Positions 33,307 to 42,283 of a stretch of 48,805 bases of DNA are shown one piece after another. Under the pieces are notes generated by a model. That model saw only the letters and a list, made by a program, of their open reading frames with translations, had not been told where the DNA came from and ran no database searches. A program made the translations under genes and the position numbers. Each line of letters begins with the position of its first letter. The stretch's first letter is position 1. Location: NCBI GenBank assembly GCA_018669845.1, contig JABHSO010000004.1, positions 1 through 48,805 on the forward strand, in the 5' to 3' direction. This DNA is from Gammaproteobacteria bacterium (GTDB taxonomy: Bacteria > Pseudomonadota > Gammaproteobacteria > GCA-001735895).

Positions 33307-33618
33307 ATGGTTTTTATAGAAACAAGACTATTTACTAAACTATTGCCGAATTATCTGAGTGATGATGATTATCGAAGCCTGCAATCCTATCTTCTACAAA
33401 AACCGGATGCAGGAGATTTAATAAGAGGTTCTGGTGGTGTGCGAAAAGTTCGGTGGGCACCTACAGGAAAGGGTAAAAGTGGAGGTGTTCGTGCCATATA
33501 TTATTGGAAAAAAACGGATCATGAAATATGGATGCTCACACTGTATAGTAAATCAGAAAGAGCAACCATATCCAGTCATATTCTAAAGCAGATCGCAGAG
33601 GAAATTAATCATGAGTAG
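33307..33618 (+). CDS. higB: HigB-like RelE-family toxin
   Basis: A 103-residue RelE-superfamily toxin. The start MVFIETRLFTKLL (ATG at 33307) is the family start; an in-frame start at 33289 lies before the -10 element and is rejected. It shows LLQKPDAGDLIRGSGGVRKVRW and GKSGGVRAIYYWKK, as in HigB-2 toxins, which cleave translated mRNA on the ribosome. The toxin gene comes first and overlaps the antitoxin by 8 bases, the HigBA order. Confidence 0.92.
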   Translation: MVFIETRLFTKLLPNYLSDDDYRSLQSYLLQKPDAGDLIRGSGGVRKVRWAPTGKGKSGGVRAIYYWKKTDHEIWMLTLYSKSERATISSHILKQIAEEINHE

Positions 33619-33898
33619 TCGTGATATTGGTAAAGAAATTCTGGAAGGTATTAAAGAAATTGGAGATTTTAAAAAAGGATTAATTGAGCTTAAAAAAACA
33701 GAGCTTTCAGAGCCTTCAGAACCAAAAGTAATACGTTCAAAATTAAAGTTGTCACAATCTGCTTTTGCAGGATTATTGGGGGTCAGCATGCGAACTTTAC
33801 AGGACTGGGAGCAAGGGCGTAGAAATCCTCAAGGTCCTGCTATTGCGTTGCTTCGTATCGCTGAGCAGCACCCAGAAGTATTTTCTGATTTACATTAA
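33611..33898 (+). CDS. higA: HigA-like HTH antitoxin
   Basis: A 95-residue antitoxin. The N-terminal part (1-45) should bind the toxin and the C-terminal XRE-type HTH (about 46-90: RSKLKLSQSAFAGLLGVSMR, then TLQDWEQGRRNP) should repress the operon promoter. Its start overlaps the toxin stop, giving translational coupling. The GNAT/VapC alternatives do not fit. Confidence 0.92.
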   Translation: MSSRDIGKEILEGIKEIGDFKKGLIELKKTELSEPSEPKVIRSKLKLSQSAFAGLLGVSMRTLQDWEQGRRNPQGPAIALLRIAEQHPEVFSDLH

Positions 33899-33963
33899 AA
33901 TAACAGGCCGAACAAAAGTTAAGAGTTCATAATTTAATTCCATCCAACAACGGAGGAATTGAA

Positions 33964-34590
33964 ATGAGTTTTCAAATCACTGAGCATCAAAAACATACGC
34001 CCTGGAATAAAGGAAAGCTGGTTGGTCAAAAATTACCGCTGAAGCTGAAAGAAATCTGGGCTATTCGAGTCAGGTTACAGCTAACCCACTGTATTCGGGA
34101 TCTTGCATTGTTTAATCTGGCAATAGATAGCAAGCTCAGAAGTTGTGACCTGTTAAAACTTAGAGTTAGAGATATTTCTCATGGATCGACTGTTTTACAT
34201 CGGGCTATGGTCATGCAACAAAAAACTCATCAGCCTGTGCAATTTGAAATCACCGAACAAACCCGAGAGTCGGTTTCAAAATTGATTTCTCATGCCAGTT
34301 TAAAATTTGATGATTATCTGTTTAAGAGCAGATTAAAAACATCACCACATATTTCTACCAGGCAATATGCCAGAATCGTAGAAAACTGGGTAAAAGATAT
34401 CGGTCTCGATCCTTCAGAATATGGCACACATTCAATGAGAAGAACAAAGGCCACTTTGATATATCGACGAACTCATAATCTTCGAGCTGTTCAACTTTTA
34501 CTGGGTCACACTAAACTAGAAAGTACGGTTCGATACCTTGGGATAGAAGTTGATGATGCTTTGGAAATATCAGAGTTAACTGATTGTTGA
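33964..34590 (+). CDS. Catalytic-domain-only tyrosine recombinase
   Basis: A 208-residue recombinase without the SAM-like N-terminal arm. Catalytic features are FNLAIDSKLRSCDLLKLRV (Arg I), THSMRRTKATLIYRR (His-x-x-Arg), QLLLGHTKLESTVRYLG (His and Tyr). Relatives of this FimB-like length act as stand-alone invertases or resolvases. ACGGAGGAATTG precedes the ATG. It may be a remnant of an older island at this tRNA-Glu site or a recombinase for the accessory region. Confidence 0.88.
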   Translation: MSFQITEHQKHTPWNKGKLVGQKLPLKLKEIWAIRVRLQLTHCIRDLALFNLAIDSKLRSCDLLKLRVRDISHGSTVLHRAMVMQQKTHQPVQFEITEQTRESVSKLISHASLKFDDYLFKSRLKTSPHISTRQYARIVENWVKDIGLDPSEYGTHSMRRTKATLIYRRTHNLRAVQLLLGHTKLESTVRYLGIEVDDALEISELTDC

Positions 34591-34599
34591 TGCAATTAA

Positions 34600-34627
34600 T
34601 CAGGAAGTGCAAATCTGTACTTCCTGA
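34600..34627 (+). terminator. Hairpin after the recombinase gene
   Basis: A 9-bp perfect stem (TCAGGAAGT / ACTTCCTGA) with a 10-base loop starts 10 bases past the stop codon. The tail is only moderately T-rich (CTTCTCC), so termination is plausible but not certain. Confidence 0.5.
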
Positions 34628-34837
34628 CTTCTCCATACCAGTCATAGGAAGCAGTAGGGGCTTCGATGTTTAGTTTGATTGCCGAAATAGTCATCAATAA
34701 CTATCAGGCTTAATCATGGACAAACCGGTCGTACCTGTTAAGTATTTGTCTTCGGCAGAAGTCATTTGCTTATGACTCTTTGAAGGCTCCATAGCTATAT
34801 TAAGTAGAAATAAAATATATCAGTCCGTATTTTTTAG

Positions 34838-35710
34838 CTACCCTTCAAAAACATCTTTAATTTCTTTAATTGATGTATCCATATGGTTACGAAAAGCTAA
34901 AACCCTGGTAGTGCGCTTGAGGTCTGGGTGTAACAAAATCCATAAACCTAAATTATGTGCTGGATCGGGATCACAGTAGCGTTGAAGTTGCGGATCTGTA
35001 TCTCCCATAAAACAGGGTAAAAAGGAAACTCCTATACCCTGGCGAATCGCAGACAGGGTTAACAGGGTATCATCACTGTAAAAATTATGTGGCTGCTCGG
35101 TACAGGCATGTTTGGTCCAGGATTTATGAAATGTACAGCAATTCACCCCAATCCATTTGGGATTACCTCCTTTTTTATTGAGCTGCTGTAAATACTCACG
35201 GCTTCCATAAATGGTGGAAGCGACTGTGACCAGTCTTTTACCGATCAATGTGTCAGTGGGTGTATTGGTTAGACGAATAGCCACGTCTGCTTCGCGCTGT
35301 GACAAACTGGAATCTATATTGGATACCACGATATGTAAATCGACCTGTGGATAGGTTTTATTGAAACCGGCAAACATCGGCATTAAAACGGTAGATGCCA
35401 TGTTGTTGATGGCAGTAACTCTTAATGGTCCGACCATATTGGCATCTTTGCCCAACACAGCGCCATCTACATGTAGCATTTCGGTCTCCATTCGTTGCGC
35501 AGATTGGAGTACATTTCCCCCTGCCTGGGTCAATTCATAGCCTGTATTTTTGCGCTCAATTAAACGCGCCCCCAGCTTTTCTTCCAGCTTTCGCAGTCGT
35601 CTTGAAACCGTGGAATGCTGCACTTCCAGCTGTTTGGCGGCACCACTGATTGAGCCGGTTCGAGCGACTGCCAAAAATATTCTTAAGTCATCCCAATTCA
35701 CGAAGCTCAC
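34838..35710 (-). CDS. LysR regulator of the nitrilase cluster
   Basis: A LysR-family regulator of about 290 residues. The HTH is at the N-terminus (WDDLRIFLAVARTGSISGAAKQLEVQHSTVSRRLRKLEE, spanning residues 5-45), followed by an effector-binding periplasmic-binding-like domain. The GTG at 35710 is preferred: a longer start would begin inside the TGTGCA palindrome. It is divergent from the methyltransferase gene, so it probably controls the rightward cluster and itself. Confidence 0.9.
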   Translation of the reverse strand: MSFVNWDDLRIFLAVARTGSISGAAKQLEVQHSTVSRRLRKLEEKLGARLIERKNTGYELTQAGGNVLQSAQRMETEMLHVDGAVLGKDANMVGPLRVTAINNMASTVLMPMFAGFNKTYPQVDLHIVVSNIDSSLSQREADVAIRLTNTPTDTLIGKRLVTVASTIYGSREYLQQLNKKGGNPKWIGVNCCTFHKSWTKHACTEQPHNFYSDDTLLTLSAIRQGIGVSFLPCFMGDTDPQLQRYCDPDPAHNLGLWILLHPDLKRTTRVLAFRNHMDTSIKEIKDVFEG

Positions 35711-35716
35711 CCTGGT

Positions 35717-35732
35717 TGTGCATTTTTGCACA
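35717..35732. promoter_or_regulatory. Perfect palindrome TGTGCA-TTTT-TGCACA, probable operator
   Basis: A 16-bp palindrome lies just upstream of the LysR start in the 111-bp divergent promoter region. It has the size and T-N11-A-like symmetry of a LysR recognition site. Confidence 0.6.
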
Positions 35733-35821
35733 TTATGTTTCTTTTTTTAGTGAATTGTAAGCCAATTATATCAGTTTAAACTGGAATCAACTTAAACAAA
35801 AAGAGCCCAGAGGAAAGAACC

Positions 35822-36700
35822 ATGACTAAAAATCCACCAAAATTTGCAGATCAATTTGATGCAGTTAAATATAAGCAGACCACACTTGATCAATGGAATA
35901 GTGCAGCAGAGGCGTGGCATCGCTGGTCACCGCTATTATCAAGATGGCTGGGGCCAGCTACTGAAACCATGCTCGATATGAGTCAGCTTGAGAAGGGACA
36001 TAGAGTACTGGATGTAGCCGCCGGGGCAGGTGAACAAACCTTGACTATTGCTAAACGGGTGGGTGTGTCCGGACATGTGCTGGCAACGGATATCTCGCCA
36101 AACATCCTGGAATATACCCGCACTTCTGCAAACCTGGCAGGGTTACAGAATATTCACACTCAGGTAATTGATGGAGAAAACCTCACGATTCTCGATGCTG
36201 CACCTTTTGATGCCGTGATATCCCGCGTGGGTCTGATCTACTTTCCAGATCAGCAAAAAGCCTTGACAGGTATGAAATATCATTTAAGAAGTGATGGAAA
36301 TGTTGCCGCTATGGTGTATTCAAGCGCCGAAAAGAATCCATTCTTTTCAATTCCAGTTTCCATCATTCGTCGCCGTGCCAACTTGCCTGCCCCCTTAGTG
36401 GGGCAACCTGGTCCTTTCAGTCTGGGTACAAAAGATAAATTGCAGCAGGTTTTTTCAAATGCCGGATTTCGCAATGTTGAGGTTGAAGCCATAGACGCAC
36501 CGGTACGGGTTTCTTCAGCGGCTGAATGCCTACAATTTGAACAGGAATCCTTCGGTGCACTGCATCAAATGTTATGCGGACTTTCAGACCGTGAAAAAGA
36601 CGATGCGTGGATTGAAATTGAACAAGCTCTGGAGCAGTTCGAAGTCAATGGCCAGTTTGAAGGTCCCTGTGAAATGTTAGTCGCGATAGGTACTAAATAA
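35822..36700 (+). CDS. SAM-dependent methyltransferase (UbiE/MenG-like class I)
   Basis: A 292-residue class I methyltransferase. Motif I is VLDVAAGAGEQTL (residues about 63-75), followed by VLATDISPNILEY (acidic post I) and FDAVISRVGLIYF (post II). An N-terminal WHRWSPLLSRWLGPATETML precedes the fold. Small-molecule substrate is likely; relatives methylate quinones, arsenite or toxic metabolites. It is the first gene of a rightward cluster with nitrilase, GFA and thioredoxin-fold genes, 31 bases before nitrilase. Confidence 0.88.
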   Translation: MTKNPPKFADQFDAVKYKQTTLDQWNSAAEAWHRWSPLLSRWLGPATETMLDMSQLEKGHRVLDVAAGAGEQTLTIAKRVGVSGHVLATDISPNILEYTRTSANLAGLQNIHTQVIDGENLTILDAAPFDAVISRVGLIYFPDQQKALTGMKYHLRSDGNVAAMVYSSAEKNPFFSIPVSIIRRRANLPAPLVGQPGPFSLGTKDKLQQVFSNAGFRNVEVEAIDAPVRVSSAAECLQFEQESFGALHQMLCGLSDREKDDAWIEIEQALEQFEVNGQFEGPCEMLVAIGTK

Positions 36701-36731
36701 ATATCAATCAATTAATGAAGAGGATTAAACA

Positions 36732-37670
36732 ATGACTCAATTAGCCATAGTACAGACAGCGCCGGTTTTTCTGAATAAATCGAAGACCATACAACTGGCT
36801 GTTGCCAAAGTAGAAGAAGCTGCCAGTAATGGCGCCAACCTGGTGGTATTCACCGAAGCATTCATACCGGGTTATCCTGCCTGGATCTGGCGCCTGCGTC
36901 CGGGTGGAGACTGGAATTTATCAGAGACATTGCATGAACGTTTATTAAATAACGCGGTGAATATAGACTCCGAAGACCTCGACCCACTTTACCAGGCTGC
37001 CAGGAAGCATCAGCTCACGATTGTCTGTGGCATAGAAGAAAGAGATAACCAGCTCAGTCGGGCGACACTTTACAACAGCGTAATAATTATTGGTCCTGAC
37101 GGTAATTTATTAAACAAACACCGTAAGTTAATGCCCACTAACCCGGAACGAATGGTGTGGGGGTTTGGTGATGCAACGGGCTTAAAGGTGGTGGATTCTC
37201 CAGCAGGTCGCATTGGTACCTTATTATGCTGGGAAAATTATATGCCCCTGGCTAGATACGCTATGTATTCGCAGGGTGTGGAACTGTATATCGCCCCGAC
37301 CTATGACAGCGGCGATGAGTGGATCAGTAGTTTACAGCATATAGCTCGCGAAGGCTGTTGCTGGGTGGTGGGCTGTGGAAATTTAATGAAAGGCAGCGAT
37401 ATTCCCGATGACTTTCCCGACAAAGATAGCCTTTACCCGGATAAAGATGAATGGATAAACCCGGGTGATTCGGTCGTCATTGCGCCCGGTGGTGAATTGA
37501 TAGCCGGCCCAATGCGACAGAAGGACGGAATTTTATATTGCAATATCGATCCTGCAAAAGTGGGGATCGCAAGAAGAGCGCTTGATGTGACCGGGCATTA
37601 TTCACGCCCCGATATTTTTCAATTACACGTCAATACAACCCCTCAGTCCTCCGTGGTATTTGATAATTAG
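36732..37670 (+). CDS. Nitrilase
   Basis: A 312-residue nitrilase-superfamily enzyme that hydrolyses nitriles to carboxylic acids (or amides). The triad is visible: Glu42 in FTEAFIPGYPAW, Lys132 in NKHRKLMPTNPER and Cys166 in LLCWENYMPLARYAM. CWEN and the PGYPAWIW stretch are typical of true nitrilases rather than amidases. GAGGATT precedes the ATG. It is followed by a GFA-domain gene after 41 bases. Confidence 0.93.
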   Translation: MTQLAIVQTAPVFLNKSKTIQLAVAKVEEAASNGANLVVFTEAFIPGYPAWIWRLRPGGDWNLSETLHERLLNNAVNIDSEDLDPLYQAARKHQLTIVCGIEERDNQLSRATLYNSVIIIGPDGNLLNKHRKLMPTNPERMVWGFGDATGLKVVDSPAGRIGTLLCWENYMPLARYAMYSQGVELYIAPTYDSGDEWISSLQHIAREGCCWVVGCGNLMKGSDIPDDFPDKDSLYPDKDEWINPGDSVVIAPGGELIAGPMRQKDGILYCNIDPAKVGIARRALDVTGHYSRPDIFQLHVNTTPQSSVVFDN

Positions 37671-37711
37671 AACCGCCACTGAGAACAACTCAACAAACTT
37701 AGGAGAGAGCA

Positions 37712-38164
37712 ATGAATAATCCAACCACTTACAAAGCCAGTTGTTTTTGCGGTAATGTACAGATCAGTTTAAGCGGAGAACCCGAAGCCATGGCCTATTG
37801 CCATTGTGACTCGTGTCGTCGTTGGTCTGCAAGTCAGGTAAATGCATTTACACTGTGGAAACCTGAAAACATAACCATTACTTCGGGCAAAGACAAGATA
37901 GAAAGTTATAGCGGAAACCCCGGTTCAGAGCATGATAGCGAGGTGAGTCATCGAAAATGGTGTAAATCCTGCGGCGGACATGTGCTTACCGAACATCCTG
38001 AAATGGGGGTAACTGACGTGCCAGCCGTGGTCATTTCAGGTCTCAGTTTTAAGCCTGGTTTTCATGTGCATTATCAGGAATCCGTGCAACCGATATCCGA
38101 TGATTTACCGAAGTTCAGAGATTTACCCGCAGAAGCAGGGGGCTCTGGTGAACAAATCGGATAG
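37712..38164 (+). CDS. GFA-domain (glutathione-dependent formaldehyde-activating-like) protein
   Basis: A 150-residue GFA/Mss4-like zinc protein. The cysteines appear in family order: SCFCGNVQI (Cys-x-Cys), YCHCDSCRRW (Cys-x-Cys-x-x-Cys) and WCKSCGGHVL (Cys-x-x-Cys-Gly). GFA family members handle glutathione adducts, but many have other or unknown functions. Its position after a nitrilase suggests processing of an electrophilic or thiol-bound product of the same pathway. Confidence 0.9.
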   Translation: MNNPTTYKASCFCGNVQISLSGEPEAMAYCHCDSCRRWSASQVNAFTLWKPENITITSGKDKIESYSGNPGSEHDSEVSHRKWCKSCGGHVLTEHPEMGVTDVPAVVISGLSFKPGFHVHYQESVQPISDDLPKFRDLPAEAGGSGEQIG

Positions 38165-38205
38165 AGCGACAGTCATTGAAATGTTAAAATATGAGGTAGG
38201 CAGCC

Positions 38206-39246
38206 ATGCGCTCTAATCAATTTGTATGGAAATATTTAGTACTCCTGTTGATACTAGTTGTACACCAATCCTTGTCTTATGCAGAAGACACGCAGACACA
38301 GGGCAAGGTTACTGGCTCAAAAATGAGTGAACACCCTGAGTGGTTTAAAGAAAGTTTTCTTGAAATAGCGGATGATGTGCAGGAAGCGAGTGAGCAAGAC
38401 AAACATGTCATGCTGTATTTTGAGACGGATGGTTGTCCCTATTGCTATAAAACGATTGAAGAACATTTTAAACAGAGTCCCAGTCGTGAGTACATCCAGC
38501 ATAATTTTGATGTGATTGCGCTGAATGTGTCAGGTGATCGAGAAGTAGATTTAAATGCTGAGGTCAGCGCAGCAGAAAAGACAATTGCCAGACAACTTAA
38601 GATTGTGTATTCACCGACTATGGTGTTCCTGGACAAGGATAATCAGCCGGTGCTGAAGCTGGCCGGTTATCGTAACGGCAAAGACTTTAAATCGGCGCTT
38701 GAATATGTGCAGCAAAAAGCCTACCTCAAACAGAGCCTGACAGACTATTCAAACAGTAAACATCGCCCAGCTGTTTATCGCTTCCGCTCACACCCTCAAA
38801 TTAAAAATATCAGGGATCTTTCAAGCATTTCTGACAAGCCATTGGCGATCCTTTTTGAATCAGCCGACTGCCTGGATTGTGATACCTTGCATGATGGTCA
38901 TCTTGCTAACTCTGATATAAGGAAGATATTAAGTAATTTCACTCTGGTACGCTTTGATGCCCATTCGCATACTGCTATCACAGACCCGCAGGGTAAAAAA
39001 ACAACCACAAAATTATTTGCAGATTCACTGGGTATCAGTTATCGCCCCAGTATTGTGCTATTTGACAGGGGGCGGGAAATTATTCGCATCGAAAACCTTC
39101 TTTATCCATATCATTTTGCCAGTGTGCTGGAATATGTAGGTTTTCGTCATTATGAACTTTACCCAGATCGGGTATGGGATTACGTGGATGTAAAAACAGC
39201 AAGACTTGTGGCTGCTGGTCATAATGTTTCCCTGTCGGAAAAATAA
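38206..39246 (+). CDS. Secreted tandem thioredoxin-fold protein
   Basis: A 346-residue protein with a signal peptide (about 1-27, ending SLSYA). Two thioredoxin folds follow. Domain 1 (about 60-180) has the redox site DGCPYCYK and a cis-Pro in YSPTMVFLD. Domain 2 (about 205-330) has ESADCLDCDT and YRPSIVLFD. It is SoxW/thioredoxin-like in the first domain. It would act as a periplasmic disulfide reductase or isomerase. It ends the cluster, 41 bases after the GFA gene. Confidence 0.9.
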   Translation: MRSNQFVWKYLVLLLILVVHQSLSYAEDTQTQGKVTGSKMSEHPEWFKESFLEIADDVQEASEQDKHVMLYFETDGCPYCYKTIEEHFKQSPSREYIQHNFDVIALNVSGDREVDLNAEVSAAEKTIARQLKIVYSPTMVFLDKDNQPVLKLAGYRNGKDFKSALEYVQQKAYLKQSLTDYSNSKHRPAVYRFRSHPQIKNIRDLSSISDKPLAILFESADCLDCDTLHDGHLANSDIRKILSNFTLVRFDAHSHTAITDPQGKKTTTKLFADSLGISYRPSIVLFDRGREIIRIENLLYPYHFASVLEYVGFRHYELYPDRVWDYVDVKTARLVAAGHNVSLSEK

Positions 39247-39590
39247 TTCAACGGATTAAATGAATATATAGTAGAAACTTGAATAACTGCGATTACCACT
39301 ACCGATAAATTCATCAAATCCACTGTAATTTTCTATATGAACTGCCTGAGTCGAAAGAAAGACTTCAAATGACTTCTTACAGGTAGCAGATTCAGAGTTC
39401 GATTCCATCCAGCAATAAGTGCTTTCTGGTTTCTCTAAACTGGTCACTGGGGTCAGTGAATTATTTTTATAATTGTGAAATCAGAAAAATTGACAATATT
39501 TCCACTTAGTCCCTGAAATGGACTTACCGGTCGTTCATGACTGCTTCATCAATAAGCTCTTCACTATTCAGATCGGATGTTCGTTTAAGG
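39247..39590. other. Intergenic gap with a weak ORF remnant
   Basis: Convergent region between the thioredoxin-fold gene and the LysR gene. A minus-strand frame at 39256-39447 (63 residues with a GTG start, rich in Ser/Thr/Tyr, two Cys) has protein-like composition but no good ribosome binding site or family. It may be the decayed end of a lost gene. An ATGGACTTACCGGTCGT motif at about 39518 resembles copies at 34716 and 33113. Confidence 0.3.
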
Positions 39591-40478
39591 TCAGTTACTC
39601 CATGCTTCAGCAATGAAATCTACAAAAGCTCTTACCTTTGTAGAAACAAGTTTGCTGTATGGATAGACAGCATATAGCCCTGTAGTGACCGGCGCGTACT
39701 GATCCAGGACGGTTTCCAATCTTCCTTCTTCTAAGGCACTGACTATCATAAACGTTGGTGCTATAAATATACCTTTACCGTTTAATCCTGCATTCATCAG
39801 TATATTTCCCGTATCTGAACGAAGGTTGCCATTCACTTTAATACTGATACTTTTCTCCTGATCATCTCTGAACAGCCAGTTATCCGGATTCGGTGACTGT
39901 GAATAGATCAGGCAGTTATGTGTTTCGAGTTCACGGGGATGTTTGGGCTTACCATACTTTTTTAGATATTCGGGTGTTGCGCAGACATGAAAGCCACATG
40001 GCATAAGCAGTCGCGCGATCAAGCTCGAATCTTCTAGTTCCCCAACTCTTAGCGCTACATCGATACCCTCTTCTACAAGATCCACAAAACGTCCGGAGAC
40101 ACGAATATCCAGTTCAATCTTGGGAAATTTTTGTTGAAAGTTCAGTAGCACCTCAGGAAGTAATGACATAGCAAGGCTCTCAGGGACCGAAATCCGTAAC
40201 CGTCCTTGTGGTTCATGTTGTAAGGGTAGGACTGATTGCTCAGCCTCTCGCACGTCTGACATGATCCGGCGCGAATAACTGGCAAATACTTCTCCTGCAT
40301 CAGTGAGGCGGAGTCGCCGGGTGGTACGGTGAAGAAGCTGAACCCCAAGGTGTCGTTCAAGGAGAGAGACTTGCTTACTCACTACGGGCTTGGATATGCC
40401 CAGTGCATCAGCTGCGGCAGTAAAGCTGCCATTCTCAACAACAGCAGAAAATGTTTCGAGATAAGGAAGAATATTCAT
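39591..40478 (-). CDS. LysR regulator of the b561/MBL cluster
   Basis: A 295-residue LysR regulator with an N-terminal HTH (MNILPYLETFSAVVENGSFT, then AADALGISKPVVSKQVSLLERHLG) and a substrate-binding domain (QGRLRISVPESLAMSLLPEVL). It resembles the DsdC/AaeR-like proteobacterial subgroup that controls neighbouring oxidoreductases. It is divergent from cytochrome b561 with a 154-bp gap, so it probably controls that gene and those following. Confidence 0.92.
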   Translation of the reverse strand: MNILPYLETFSAVVENGSFTAAADALGISKPVVSKQVSLLERHLGVQLLHRTTRRLRLTDAGEVFASYSRRIMSDVREAEQSVLPLQHEPQGRLRISVPESLAMSLLPEVLLNFQQKFPKIELDIRVSGRFVDLVEEGIDVALRVGELEDSSLIARLLMPCGFHVCATPEYLKKYGKPKHPRELETHNCLIYSQSPNPDNWLFRDDQEKSISIKVNGNLRSDTGNILMNAGLNGKGIFIAPTFMIVSALEEGRLETVLDQYAPVTTGLYAVYPYSKLVSTKVRAFVDFIAEAWSN

Positions 40479-40632
40479 ATTAGTTAATATTTAGAAACAA
40501 TAAGTTTCTTTTTACCCTATTTATGTCCGAATTATAACTATATACACTTCTCTTCAACGTAATTCAAACCATAAGCTGTACTCGAATCACTGGGTATAAA
40601 CCAACAAATAACTTATTAAAGAGAATATCAAG

Positions 40633-41172
40633 ATGAAAAACACTGTTAATACATACGGGATAGTCGCTAAAGGCTTCCATTGGCTGCTATTCCTGATGCT
40701 TACCTTCTCAATCGTTGCTGGAAACTTTCTTGCCTCCATGCCCAAAGGGACTGAGAAAATGCAGGCTGCGGGTATGCATAAATCATTTGGTGCCGTTATA
40801 TTGATGCTAATCATGCTTCGACTCGTATGGAAGCTAATCAATGTAACACCTCGACTTCCGGATGAAACAACAGCAGGTGAGGCTTTTGTGGCTAAAGCAA
40901 TGCACTGGGGACTTTACGCACTAATGTTTGCTCAGCCACTGGCTGGAATCATGATGAGCCAGTCTGCTGGTTATCCAGTGAGCTTCTTTGGCCTGTTCGA
41001 ATTCCCTGTTTTTCTGGATAAGAATCCTGAGCTTGCAAAAACATTTCTCAGCATACATGGCACCGTGTGGATATTACTTGTCATTGCAGTGATCGGTCAC
41101 GCAGGTGCTGCAATGCATCACCATTTTATTAAGAAAGACAATGTATTGAAGCAAATGACTACGGGTGCGTGA
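40633..41172 (+). CDS. Cytochrome b561-type membrane protein
   Basis: A 179-residue, four-helix membrane cytochrome b. Probable heme-ligand His residues are in AKGFHWLLFL (first helix), MHKSFGAVIL (second), AMHWGLYALM (third) and SIHGTVWILL/GHAGAAMHHH (fourth). It accepts electrons from the quinol pool or passes superoxide-derived electrons, as CybB does. It starts the cluster with an MBL hydrolase and a CDGSH-FMN protein, and GAGAATATCAAG precedes the ATG. Confidence 0.93.
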   Translation: MKNTVNTYGIVAKGFHWLLFLMLTFSIVAGNFLASMPKGTEKMQAAGMHKSFGAVILMLIMLRLVWKLINVTPRLPDETTAGEAFVAKAMHWGLYALMFAQPLAGIMMSQSAGYPVSFFGLFEFPVFLDKNPELAKTFLSIHGTVWILLVIAVIGHAGAAMHHHFIKKDNVLKQMTTGA

Positions 41173-41212
41173 TTTCCAAAGTCGAACATTTAATTAACTT
41201 AGAGGATAAAAA

Positions 41213-42112
41213 ATGAAACGAATATTTATACAATTAGTATTTGTCGTTAGCTTATTGCTTTCATCAATCGCAACAGCCTCAAACTTTCCAACAGAGGAAC
41301 CGGTAGGGGGCAAACCGTTCGGCTATAGTACAACAAACATTGGTGACGGTTTGTACGTATTCCGCTGGTGGGTTTACCGCAATATTTTCCTTGTTACCGA
41401 CGAAGGCGTTATTGTTACTGACCCGATGAATCCGAGGGTAGCTAAACAGTTGCTCGGTGAAATTCGCAAGATCACTGACAAGCCAATTAAGTATGTTATC
41501 TATAGCCACAATCATCATGACCATATTTCTGGCGGTAAGGTGTTCAAAGATCAGGGAGCGACATTCATTGGTCACAAAAATGTACTGAAGGAACTAGGTG
41601 ATCATCCCAGTTATGCTACCCCTCTACCTGACATCACATTTGAGGATGAATACACAGTACAGTTAGGCGGCAGGACAATCGAATTGAAATACTTCGGCCC
41701 AAACCATGGTGACAGCCTAGTCGTAATGCGATTGCCAAAAGAGAAGATACTGTTTGTTGTGGATATCGTTACACCACGAAGAGTGGCATTCAGAAGCATG
41801 CCCGATTTCTGGCCCGATGAATGGATCAGATCGCTGAAAGAAATTGAACAGATGGATATTGACTATGTTATTTCTGCTCACGGACCTGAAACACAACCGG
41901 CAATAGACCTTGCATCGGCAGTTAAAGATCAACGTGTCTACCTGGAAGACTTGATGACGGCAGTAAAAAAAGCAATGGATTCTGGTACTCATAGCCCTGA
42001 TGCACTAAGAAAAACCGTGAAATTACCTAAGTATGAAAACTGGCAGTACTACAAAGAATGGCTGCCAATGAATATTGAGCGGATTTGGGCTTATTACCAT
42101 ATGGGTTGGTAA
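41213..42112 (+). CDS. Secreted metallo-beta-lactamase-fold hydrolase
   Basis: A 299-residue protein with a signal peptide (about 1-22, ending IATA) and an MBL-fold domain. The metal site YSHNHHDHISGG (His-x-His-x-Asp-His) is at residues about 99-110, followed by FGPNHGDSLVV (second His) and the later VVDIVTPRR and SAHGPETQP. This periplasmic form resembles the quinoprotein-associated or GloB-like hydrolases. Substrate is unknown; not a resistance enzyme on this evidence. It follows cytochrome b561 by 40 bases. Confidence 0.9.
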   Translation: MKRIFIQLVFVVSLLLSSIATASNFPTEEPVGGKPFGYSTTNIGDGLYVFRWWVYRNIFLVTDEGVIVTDPMNPRVAKQLLGEIRKITDKPIKYVIYSHNHHDHISGGKVFKDQGATFIGHKNVLKELGDHPSYATPLPDITFEDEYTVQLGGRTIELKYFGPNHGDSLVVMRLPKEKILFVVDIVTPRRVAFRSMPDFWPDEWIRSLKEIEQMDIDYVISAHGPETQPAIDLASAVKDQRVYLEDLMTAVKKAMDSGTHSPDALRKTVKLPKYENWQYYKEWLPMNIERIWAYYHMGW

Positions 42113-42283
42113 TAGTTCATCTGGTGGGGCAAGATGTTGATTCGTTCAGCATCTTGCCCATCATTGGAAAGCGTGCATCGATCTGACAGATAAAAATCGA
42201 GAATTACACGAAGGTGAGTTTCATAATGGCAAAGGAGCCATAGTGCAGCTGATAGCCAGAAAACCATAAACGAGGAGACAGGA

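Noticed and set aside
35425..35750. Plus-strand ORFs opposite the LysR gene
   Set aside because: Mirror frames of a clear LysR coding sequence, with atypical composition.
41213..42112. Beta-lactamase resistance gene
   Set aside because: Only the general MBL metal motif is present; family features of resistance enzymes are not seen, and the context is a redox cluster.
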